A DNA stretch of 30,220 nt from Bacteroidetes bacterium UBA1947 (GTDB lineage: Bacteria; Bacteroidota; Bacteroidia; Chitinophagales; Chitinophagaceae). Below, in pieces: positions 1 to 7,037 of this stretch. The stretch's first letter is position 1. Every line of letters starts with the position of its first letter. Made by a program: the position numbers and the translations under genes. Location: positions 109,340 through 139,559 of the forward strand of contig DDET01000002.1 in the NCBI GenBank assembly GCA_002336915.1, written 5' to 3'. The notes below the pieces were generated by a model. The model was not told the origin of the DNA. It saw only the letters and a list, made by a program, of their open reading frames with translations, and did not search any database.

Positions 1-603
1 AAAGTGCAGAGTGCCCTGCTGGAAGCCATGGCGGAGCAGCAAATAACGGTGGGCGATACCACATTGATGCTGGAGAAAGTGTTCTTCACTATAGCCACGC
101 AGAACCCGATAGAAATGGAAGGCACCTACCCGCTGCCTGCAGCACAGCTGGACCGTTTCTCGATGAAGATCATCTTTGGCTATGTAGATGAACAGACAGA
201 ACTGAATATATACCGTGAATACCTGGATATAGCAAAGAACCTGGTGCAGATGGAGCAGGTGCTGAGCATGAATGAACTGCTGGGCCTGCAGGAACAGGCA
301 AAGCAGGTATATGTGCACGACGAGATAGTACAGGGCGTGAGCCATATAATACGCGGCACGCGCGAACACCAGGATATTACACTGGGTGCGTCAACGCGTA
401 GTGGTATCGCCTTCCTGAGGTGCCTGCGTGCCTATGCGCTGGTAAAGGGCCGCACATTTGTGATAGAAGACGATGTGAAAGACATTGCCTATGCTGTGCT
501 GGACCACCGCCTGATATACCGGAACAAAGAAGGCCGCCAGAAAGCACTGGAGGGCATTATTAATAAAGAGACCGATAGGCTGGCCAAGCTGAAACTCTAC
601 TAA
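1..603 (+). CDS. MoxR-family AAA+ ATPase, C-terminal part (5' end outside window)
   Basis: The reading frame is open from base 1 (AAA GTG CAG reads KVQSALLEAM, a conserved internal MoxR segment), so the true start and the Walker A/B motifs lie upstream of the window. What remains shows sensor 1 (IATQNPIE), the LDRF arginine-finger region and the C-terminal lid, with GASTRSGIAFLRC followed by an EDDVKDIA segment typical of MoxR proteins. MoxR ATPases are thought to act as chaperone-like partners of von Willebrand factor A proteins, including the Bat proteins. Here the next gene, 26 nt downstream, is not the usual DUF58 gene but a large TPR-like protein, and batB/batC lie about 14 kb away. The family call is secure; the partner is unknown. 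Confidence 0.93.
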   Translation, partial: KVQSALLEAMAEQQITVGDTTLMLEKVFFTIATQNPIEMEGTYPLPAAQLDRFSMKIIFGYVDEQTELNIYREYLDIAKNLVQMEQVLSMNELLGLQEQAKQVYVHDEIVQGVSHIIRGTREHQDITLGASTRSGIAFLRCLRAYALVKGRTFVIEDDVKDIAYAVLDHRLIYRNKEGRQKALEGIINKETDRLAKLKLY

Positions 604-629
604 AAGCAAGAAGGAAACAGGAAAGGCAA

Positions 630-2714
630 ATGTGTTGTAGCCGGAAGAAACTGATCAATTTTATCGTTGCAGCATTGCTCCTGCTTTGCGGCAGTAATGC
701 ATATGCACAGGATACGCAGCAGGCACAACAGGCGCAGCCACAAATATTACAGCCCACACAGGTGCACCCTGCATCAAAAATGTCGGAGCGGTATGAGGTA
801 GATGCCAAGCGCATGGGTGTATCCACCAACAGCGAGGATGCACTACCAAGATCGCGGGAGTTCATAAGGATCGACAGCACCTACTACGTGGGCTGGCTGT
901 ATGAAGGGGCTTATAAGTACTACCATGCGGCCGATTTCCTGGGTTATAAAAATGCTGTTACCCCGCTGGAGACTGCGCTCCGCCAGATAGAGCGCGACTA
1001 CAGGAAGCAGCTTGGTACGCGCACGGCGGAGTTGATGACCTATTACCCGGCCTATAAATTCCAGATAGACTATACCATGATAGCGATGTACCTGATGCAT
1101 TGCTACAGCAATATGGAAGAGCCGGACAAAGTGTATACGCTGCTGCGCAGGGTATTAAAATGGAATTTCCAGCGGGAGTATTTTATGGATGCCTACAACT
1201 TCCTGGGTTGGACAGTGCATCGTAACCGCTTTTATACACACGATAAGTACAAGTTCCTAAAAAACTCGATAGACGAGAACGAGCAACTGGCCAACCGTTA
1301 CCTGGACTCGCAGATGAGAAAGATAAACCGTGATATGGTCCTGAACGCGCACATCTTTCAGCCGGGTTATGAAAAAGGAGACAAGCTATCTGTATATCAC
1401 TACAAGTGCATACTCTATAGTTATTCGTTCAATATAGACTCCGCGATGCACTATTTCAACCTGATGCGAAACACGCCCGTGTTCCCGCATAACAACTTTG
1501 CAACCTTCAGGGCTATATGTGGTGATTTCAGGGAGGCGGAGAAAGAATACAAACAAGCATCGGCGCAAGAGAGCGGTGACAAGCGCCTGCAGGAATGGGC
1601 CTATTACACCTCGATACTGGATATATATAAGGGACAACCCAAGAGCGGTATAGAGTTGAGCAAGGACATGATACTGGCAAATGGCTCTACACCGGGCTTT
1701 GGCTGGTATAACATTGGCCTGGCCCGCTGCATGTATTATGATGGCCAAATAAGAGAGGCCGAACGATATATCAACAAGGCGGCGGAATTTAAAGAAGTGC
1801 ACATAGGTACCACGCTGGGGCAAAGCATATATGACTTCAGCGTACAGCTGGACAAACTGATGAACCTGGAGGCAAGGTGGCAAAGGCAGGAATTTGAAAA
1901 TAAGAACTGGTGGTATAACCCGGTGGTGCTGAGCAATATGTCGAAACTGCTGGGGCAAAAATACATGCAGCAATTCCTGATCATCAACCAGTTTGCACAG
2001 AATCCCGAGCGCGACAGGGTGATATATAAGCTATTCTCGACAGAAAGCACCGTGAGCTGGGACGAGATATGGTACCTGATAAAAGACTTCAGCACCCAGT
2101 TCTTCCTGGACAGGTTTAAGAAGGAAGCTGCCACGGACAACCGTAAATACATCCGCAAGTATTTTCAACTCTTCATAGCCAAGCTGCAAATGAAGCAGGG
2201 TAACTATACCGAGGCAAGGAAAACACTGGATGAGATATTGCAAAACCCGGATATAGACCGGCAATACGAAAAGCTGTTCATAGCAAGAGTGTATGAAGCC
2301 GAGGCTGAGTGCGCAAGGGAACGTAAAGACAAAACGGCTTATAATAGCTGGATGTACCGCCTGTGCCTTGAATATCCACAACTGGTGCCCAACAGCGGAC
2401 TGGAGCCCAATATGCAACTGCAGGTGAGTGGCGATGTGGACAACAAAGTTGTGAGCCGCCTGAAGGCATGCAGCATCAACTGGGTAACTAACAGCGCTAT
2501 CCCTTCCCTATCGGCATACATGATATTTAAAGGGCAGGGGGAAAAGAGGCGTATAGAGTATTATGTGCTGGACAAAGAAGGCAATTATGTAGTGCCCCGC
2601 CAGACCTGCCTGTACAGTACCCGTCGCTCGGAGGATGCAGGTGTGGATATGGCCTATCGCCTGTTCAATATCGGGGGGAAAATAGCCGGGAATGAGGCTG
2701 ATAAGGAACAATAA
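630..2714 (+). CDS. Exported TPR-like repeat protein of unknown function
   Basis: This 694-residue protein begins with a clear Sec signal peptide (KK near the start, hydrophobic core about residues 9-20, cleavage near AYAQ at 24-27), followed by a Gln/Ala-rich stretch. The rest is mostly helical, with TPR-like helix pairs such as GDFREAEKEYKQA, GQIREAERYINKA and GNYTEARKTLDEI. The last ~100 residues look less helical. I see no catalytic motif and no T9SS C-terminal domain, so it probably acts in the periplasm or at the outer membrane as a protein-interaction scaffold. It lies 26 nt after the moxR stop and is probably co-transcribed. It takes the place where a DUF58 gene often follows moxR. 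No more precise family was recognised. Confidence 0.8.
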   Translation: MCCSRKKLINFIVAALLLLCGSNAYAQDTQQAQQAQPQILQPTQVHPASKMSERYEVDAKRMGVSTNSEDALPRSREFIRIDSTYYVGWLYEGAYKYYHAADFLGYKNAVTPLETALRQIERDYRKQLGTRTAELMTYYPAYKFQIDYTMIAMYLMHCYSNMEEPDKVYTLLRRVLKWNFQREYFMDAYNFLGWTVHRNRFYTHDKYKFLKNSIDENEQLANRYLDSQMRKINRDMVLNAHIFQPGYEKGDKLSVYHYKCILYSYSFNIDSAMHYFNLMRNTPVFPHNNFATFRAICGDFREAEKEYKQASAQESGDKRLQEWAYYTSILDIYKGQPKSGIELSKDMILANGSTPGFGWYNIGLARCMYYDGQIREAERYINKAAEFKEVHIGTTLGQSIYDFSVQLDKLMNLEARWQRQEFENKNWWYNPVVLSNMSKLLGQKYMQQFLIINQFAQNPERDRVIYKLFSTESTVSWDEIWYLIKDFSTQFFLDRFKKEAATDNRKYIRKYFQLFIAKLQMKQGNYTEARKTLDEILQNPDIDRQYEKLFIARVYEAEAECARERKDKTAYNSWMYRLCLEYPQLVPNSGLEPNMQLQVSGDVDNKVVSRLKACSINWVTNSAIPSLSAYMIFKGQGEKRRIEYYVLDKEGNYVVPRQTCLYSTRRSEDAGVDMAYRLFNIGGKIAGNEADKEQ

Positions 2715-2716
2715 TC

Positions 2717-2758
2717 ATTGTAAAAACAGGGAGAATTTATTAGCTTTATTGCCCTGTT
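2717..2758 (+). promoter_or_regulatory. Candidate promoter and inverted repeat upstream of the ParA-type gene
   Basis: ATTG at 2717-2720, a 20-nt spacer and TAGCTTTA at 2741-2748 resemble the Bacteroidota -33/-7 promoter (TTTG, then TAnnTTTG), with the last base mismatched. The -7 box lies inside a 20-nt loop between 7-bp arms AACAGGG (2725-2731) and CCCTGTT (2752-2758). The hairpin could be an operator or a weak terminator of the preceding gene. Both readings come from pattern matching only. Confidence 0.3.
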
Positions 2759-2777
2759 CAAATAATCCCCGGTATGT

Positions 2778-3518
2778 ATGTTCGTAGCTTCGTTGTATAA
2801 CCTGAAAGGTGGTGTTGGCAAGACTGCATCCTGCGTCAACTTTGCATATATGGCTGCCAAAGATGGTTACAAGACCCTGATATGGGACTTGGATCCCCAG
2901 GGCGCCGCCAGTTTTTATTACAAGTCGGAGCCTAATGCAAAGACCAGCATCAAAAAAATAATAGAGCACGGGCACCCTTTACAGGATGCTATTTGCAGCA
3001 CGGAATATGAAGGTCTGGATATTATACCCGCCGATCACTCGGTACGGAAAATGGATATCATACTGGATGAAAACAATGCATCGAAGAAGCAACTAAGGAA
3101 CCTGCTGCGGGGCCTTGATGGTCAATATGATTTTGTGTTCATCGATTGTCCCCCGGGTTTCTCATTATTGGCCGACAATATCTTCTTTGCATCCGATGCA
3201 GTATTGATGCCGGTGATACCTACTACACTCTCGGTACGTACCTACGAATTGGTTAAGACCTACTTCCAGGACAAGGCAGAGCTGGATAAGCTGATGTGCT
3301 TCTTTACGATGGCCGATATACGTAAGAATATGCACAACGAAGTGATGCATCAACTATATAAAGACAAGCGCTTCTTTGAATACTATATACCAAATCTTTC
3401 GGACGTAGAGAAGATGGGCGTACATCGTGCACCTGTTGAAAAGTTTGCTCCATCGGGCTATGCGGCTACATGCTACAGGGCATTGTGGAGGGAGATAAAG
3501 GAAGGGGTGCTGGAATAA
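2778..3518 (+). CDS. ParA/MinD-type P-loop ATPase
   Basis: This 246-residue protein has the deviant Walker A motif KGGVGKT at residues 10-16, the DLDPQG segment at 37-42 and FIDCPPG (Walker B, Asp123). These define the ParA/Soj family of dimerising ATPases that position DNA, plasmids or protein complexes. No parB-like gene or parS-like site is visible beside it, so it is an orphan ParA and may position some other cargo rather than the chromosome origin. The ATG at 2778 leaves 63 nt after the preceding stop; an ATG at 2774 is out of frame. The downstream reductase starts 20 nt later and could be co-transcribed. The family is certain; the cargo is not. Confidence 0.92.
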   Translation: MFVASLYNLKGGVGKTASCVNFAYMAAKDGYKTLIWDLDPQGAASFYYKSEPNAKTSIKKIIEHGHPLQDAICSTEYEGLDIIPADHSVRKMDIILDENNASKKQLRNLLRGLDGQYDFVFIDCPPGFSLLADNIFFASDAVLMPVIPTTLSVRTYELVKTYFQDKAELDKLMCFFTMADIRKNMHNEVMHQLYKDKRFFEYYIPNLSDVEKMGVHRAPVEKFAPSGYAATCYRALWREIKEGVLE

Positions 3519-3538
3519 ATCACATAGCTCAATTCAGA

Positions 3539-4600
3539 ATGATCCAATTTAATGTGCCTGCAAATAATTTATACCATCCCCTAAGAATACTCGCAATAAA
3601 AGAAGAGGCTGCAGGAGTAAAGACGTTTATGCTTGAGCCGCTTGATGGAAAAGCTATTGAATACAAAGCCGGGCAGTTTCTCACTTTTGTTTTCCAGCAT
3701 CATCATAAAGAAGAGCGTAGATCCTTCTCTATCTCAAGTAGTCCTGGACTGGATGAGCCTCTGTCTATCACCGTAAAGAGGATAGACAATGGGGTATTTA
3801 CCCGATATCTTATAGATAGCGCAAAACCGGGAGATGTGCTGTACACCACGGGTGCGGCGGGCTTATTTGCAATTACGGGTGAGGTAGCGGCATATGAGCA
3901 GATCTTTTTCATTGCAGCAGGTATTGGTATAGTCCCCGTTTTTTCCATGTTGAAATCTTTGTTACGCGATCATGCGGATAAGCGGGCAGTGTTGCTCTAC
4001 AGCAACAGGGTGCAAGAGCATGTGGTATTTTATAAGGAATTGCAAGAACTGTTAGCAGCATTCCCCGGCAGGCTGAAGATAGAATTTTTGTATAGCAGCG
4101 CATTTGCCCTGTCACGGGCAAGATTGAATAAGGCATTGCTCCCCCAATTAATAGACGAATACGCTGTGACGGCTAAAGACAAAATGCTGTTCTACACCTG
4201 CGGGCCATTTGACTATATGCGCATGGTGATACTGGCACTGGAGGAATATGGAATAAGTGCGCAACAGATCAAGAAAGAGAATTTTGATATCTCCATACCG
4301 GTGAAAAAGGCTGAACCACCGGATAAAGAAGCGCACCTGGTAGTCCTTAAAATGAATGAGGATGTATATGAGCTGGAATGTAGGTACCCCGAAACCATTT
4401 TACAGGCAGCAAAGAAAAAGGGCATCCAGATACCCTATAGCTGTGAGGCCGGCCGTTGCGGTAGCTGCGCTGTAGTTTGTAAGCAAGGCAAAGTTTGGAT
4501 GTCGGTAAACGAGGTGCTCACTGAGAGGGATCTTGAAAAAGGACTGGTGCTTACCTGTGTAGGCTACCCTGTGGGCGGCGATGCGAGCCTTGAAATTTAG
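3539..4600 (+). CDS. PaaE-like ferredoxin-NAD(P)H reductase with C-terminal [2Fe-2S] domain
   Basis: The 353-residue protein has three parts: an N-terminal FAD-binding barrel with RRSFSISSSP; an NAD(P)-binding domain with GIGIVP and a TCGP motif near its end; and a plant-type ferredoxin domain whose CEAGRCGSC cysteines plus a distal LTC ligate a [2Fe-2S] cluster. This order and length match PaaE/Hmp-like electron-transfer reductases, which pass electrons from NAD(P)H to an oxygenase or similar enzyme. No phenylacetate or other oxygenase genes are nearby, so its electron acceptor is unknown. The ATG at 3539 is preferred to an in-frame start at 3470, which would overlap the ParA gene by 49 nt and add 23 residues not belonging to the fold. 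Its stop overlaps the convergent gene by 4 nt. Confidence 0.88.
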   Translation: MIQFNVPANNLYHPLRILAIKEEAAGVKTFMLEPLDGKAIEYKAGQFLTFVFQHHHKEERRSFSISSSPGLDEPLSITVKRIDNGVFTRYLIDSAKPGDVLYTTGAAGLFAITGEVAAYEQIFFIAAGIGIVPVFSMLKSLLRDHADKRAVLLYSNRVQEHVVFYKELQELLAAFPGRLKIEFLYSSAFALSRARLNKALLPQLIDEYAVTAKDKMLFYTCGPFDYMRMVILALEEYGISAQQIKKENFDISIPVKKAEPPDKEAHLVVLKMNEDVYELECRYPETILQAAKKKGIQIPYSCEAGRCGSCAVVCKQGKVWMSVNEVLTERDLEKGLVLTCVGYPVGGDASLEI

Positions 4601-6261
4601 TACTGCTCCACATTTTTTTTACTCCAGTCCACGGTCTTCCATACACCACCTGTTTGAAATAAAAGACGGTATTGGGATGCAGGTTTCCTGAGCGTCAGCT
4701 CGTACCAGTGTGCATCCGGGAAGTGAGCTTTGTAGTATTCATTTTCACGGTCCACGGCGCCCAGACCGTTATACCACCACCATGTGCCCCATTCATTCAG
4801 GGTGATGTTCACCATGGAATCGTTTAGTACAGTTACATGTGCACCGTTGCCGGGGGCTTCCATATTGAAAGATGCTGCATCAAGCACCACACCGTTAATT
4901 TTTTCAGGCAGCAGCAGGTTGTGCATCAGTTTAAATTCTCCCTCACCGGTAGCCTGCATCATGGGCACCCCATGCATGCTTTCAGGCAGGTTCAGCAGGA
5001 TGGTTATTTTGTCCTCGGCAGGCTGGTAAGTATATAAGAGGTTGTTATCAATGCGGGCGCCTTTCATCCAGTACCGGTTTACCTGTATGGTATAGCGGAT
5101 ATTGATGAGGCCGACAATACCTATTACAGAGATGGCAGTGTATTTGCCGGGTATATAACTGATCAGCAATGCCATGAGCATATACACAAAGGCGTTAAGC
5201 ATATAAGCATAGCGGTCCAGAACTACTAACTGTATGCTCGGCAAGTCCATAGGCATCACCAGTGCAATGGCCAGTATGGCGAACAAAAAGATGAAAAATG
5301 TGGCTTTGGCTTTGTTGCTGAGCTTCCTGTAACGGAAAAGCACATAAGCGCAGATCAGCAGGAACGGCGTATAGAAAACAGCAAGGCCTTTTGCCGATTC
5401 GCAGAAGGCATAAACTTTTTGGCGCGTTTCAAACGAAAAGAACCTGCCCAGAAGCACAATATGGAAGAAATACTTTGGTGGTTTTACAAGGTAGTCATGA
5501 ATTGCGGTGTTAAAGGTTCCGCTGCCAATGCGTGACACCCAATCGTGGTATAATACCCGAAACAGGATGATCCTGCCAACAAGCAGTATGATGAAAGGTA
5601 AAATGACATATAGCAACACCTGCTTTGCTATCTTTTTATCATATTTGAGGGTGCCTCGGTAGTATAAGGTCAGCAGCAAAACAAATACCGGCGTGAGGTA
5701 AAAATATTCAAGGGAGAACAGGGAAAGAGCGTAGACAATGAGGACGGTCCACACATATACCGACCGTTGGGCCCGGAAAAAGCTTTGTACGCATGAGAGG
5801 ATGATCAATAGTATCAGAAGACCCTGCAGGTAATGAAAAGAGGGTTCCCATACCACAACTTCGGATATATGTGGGCAGGTACTGAACAGTAGAGTCCCGG
5901 CCAATGAAATGAATTTTCCATTTTCCACCCCGGAATCTTGAAGAAGTAAGGAACAAAAACGCCAAAGCAAGAACCCGTTTAGCGCCTGCAGGCTCACGAA
6001 CAGTAAGTGCCAAAGCCAGGCATTGCTGCCAAACATTAAGTAAAATGCGTAAGTAACCAGCTGGGTGAACTGGTAGAGGCTCTTTACATGAAAATTAGTT
6101 CTATTTATGTATTCCGCGAAGCTATGATTCTTCACCTGGTCCAGCCAGCCTGTAAAATCCAGCACAAAGCCCGCTTTTGCTGCAGGCAGGTATAAAGCAA
6201 AAATGACTATCCAAAGCAGGGAAAAGACTCGTATGTTGCTTAATTTAATGCTGGAAGTCAT
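4597..6261 (-). CDS. Multipass membrane protein, possibly a GT-C-type glycosyltransferase
   Basis: This 554-residue protein has roughly ten or more hydrophobic segments, from residue ~10 to ~400, followed by a soluble C-terminal region of about 150 residues. The first loop holds several acidic residues (GFVLDFTGWLDQ), and a later segment reads SEVVVWEPSFHYLQG. This layout (many helices, acidic first extracytoplasmic loop, C-terminal soluble domain) resembles polyprenyl-phosphate-dependent GT-C glycosyltransferases. No diagnostic motif is definite, and an O-antigen ligase-like or unknown membrane protein is possible. It stands alone on this strand: its stop overlaps the convergent reductase stop by 4 nt, and its start faces the ECF sigma gene across a 179-nt intergenic region. 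Confidence 0.6.
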   Translation of the reverse strand: MTSSIKLSNIRVFSLLWIVIFALYLPAAKAGFVLDFTGWLDQVKNHSFAEYINRTNFHVKSLYQFTQLVTYAFYLMFGSNAWLWHLLFVSLQALNGFLLWRFCSLLLQDSGVENGKFISLAGTLLFSTCPHISEVVVWEPSFHYLQGLLILLIILSCVQSFFRAQRSVYVWTVLIVYALSLFSLEYFYLTPVFVLLLTLYYRGTLKYDKKIAKQVLLYVILPFIILLVGRIILFRVLYHDWVSRIGSGTFNTAIHDYLVKPPKYFFHIVLLGRFFSFETRQKVYAFCESAKGLAVFYTPFLLICAYVLFRYRKLSNKAKATFFIFLFAILAIALVMPMDLPSIQLVVLDRYAYMLNAFVYMLMALLISYIPGKYTAISVIGIVGLINIRYTIQVNRYWMKGARIDNNLLYTYQPAEDKITILLNLPESMHGVPMMQATGEGEFKLMHNLLLPEKINGVVLDAASFNMEAPGNGAHVTVLNDSMVNITLNEWGTWWWYNGLGAVDRENEYYKAHFPDAHWYELTLRKPASQYRLLFQTGGVWKTVDWSKKNVEQY

Positions 6262-6287
6262 TTATGGGTTACCTTTCAATAGGTGAT

Positions 6288-6307
6288 CAAATATAAAAGC
6301 AAATATA
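6288..6307 (-). promoter_or_regulatory. Two candidate -7 boxes for the membrane protein gene
   Basis: On the minus strand two copies of TATATTTG (matching TAnnTTTG) occur, complementary to CAAATATA at 6288-6295 and 6300-6307. They lie 27-46 nt upstream of the ATG at 6261. No convincing -33 TTTG was found at the right distance, so the call rests on the -7 match in a short A+T-rich region. Confidence 0.25.
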
Positions 6308-6324
6308 ACGTGTGGCTCGCATAA

Positions 6325-6342
6325 TAATTTTGCATACTTTTG
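6325..6342 (+). promoter_or_regulatory. Two candidate -7 boxes upstream of the ECF sigma gene
   Basis: TAATTTTG (6325-6332) and TACTTTTG (6335-6342) both match TAnnTTTG exactly and sit 10 bp apart. They lie about 100 nt upstream of the sigma factor start. No clear -33 element accompanies them. The region is divergent, so both flanking genes may be controlled from here. Confidence 0.33.
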
Positions 6343-6378
6343 ACATTATATATTTTTATATTCATTCATCCTCTAACG

Positions 6379-6406
6379 TATTGTATGTATGTTTCGTCTT
6401 ACAATA
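6379..6406. promoter_or_regulatory. Inverted repeat TATTGTA-N14-TACAATA upstream of the ECF sigma gene
   Basis: Perfect 7-bp arms at 6379-6385 and 6400-6406 are separated by 14 nt. The centre-to-centre distance is 21 bp, two helical turns, as expected for a dimeric regulator. The site lies between the candidate -7 boxes and the sigma start. No T-run follows, so a terminator is unlikely. Binding is not shown. Confidence 0.3.
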
Positions 6407-6440
6407 AGGATAGAACCCTGTAATAAATGGCGTAAATCTA

Positions 6441-7034
6441 TTGGTTGAGTTGACTGAACAATATAACATCACAGGAAATACCTACCGGGAAACAGGGGAG
6501 TGGGCAGAGCTTGCCACCCTTGTGAAGGACTGTATTGCGCAGAACAGGTTGGCCCAAAAGAAGTTATACGACAAGTATTCGCCTATGATATATGCCATCG
6601 TAAAGCGGTATGAATATAATGAACAGGCAGCCGGGGAAATATTGAACGACGTTTTTCTGAAGATATTCACGAAGCTGGACCAATATTCATTTGAAGGAGC
6701 ATTTGAGGGCTGGATGAGGCGTATAACCATTAACACGGTTACAGACCACATCCGGAAGTATGTGAAAGATAAGCAGGTGGTAAGTGGTGAATTGCAGGAT
6801 TACAATGCGTTCATAGATAGCAGTGCGGTAGATGGTTTGGCATACAAAGAACTGGTGCAGCTCATACATGGGCTGCCTGAAGTGCAAAAGGCAGTTTTTA
6901 ACCTGCATGTGTTTGAAAGCATGCCGCATAAAGAAATAGGACAAGTATTAAACATAACTGAAAATAACAGCAGGTGGTACCTTAACATGGCCCGCAAAAA
7001 CCTGAAAGAAAAAATAAACTCACTAATAAAGTAA
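6441..7034 (+). CDS. ECF-type RNA polymerase sigma factor
   Basis: The 197-residue product contains sigma region 2 (LYDKYSPMIYAIVKRY, then EILNDVFLKIF and FEGWMRRITINTVTDHIRK, about residues 43-110) and sigma region 4 (LPEVQKAVFNLHVFE and PHKEIGQVLNI, about 146-175) with no other domain, the standard ECF layout. It would direct RNA polymerase to promoters for an envelope or extracytoplasmic response. The start is TTG at 6441: an in-frame TAG lies upstream at 6411-6413 and no ATG or GTG lies between. A second TTG at 6450 is possible. The next gene follows with 3 nt between the stop and its ATG, so the two are almost certainly translated from one mRNA, which fits a sigma and anti-sigma pair. 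Confidence 0.9.
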   Translation: MVELTEQYNITGNTYRETGEWAELATLVKDCIAQNRLAQKKLYDKYSPMIYAIVKRYEYNEQAAGEILNDVFLKIFTKLDQYSFEGAFEGWMRRITINTVTDHIRKYVKDKQVVSGELQDYNAFIDSSAVDGLAYKELVQLIHGLPEVQKAVFNLHVFESMPHKEIGQVLNITENNSRWYLNMARKNLKEKINSLIK

Positions 7035-7037
7035 GTG

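Noticed and set aside
3470..3538. Longer start for the PaaE-like reductase
   Set aside because: It overlaps the ParA gene by 49 nt and adds residues outside the FAD-binding fold.
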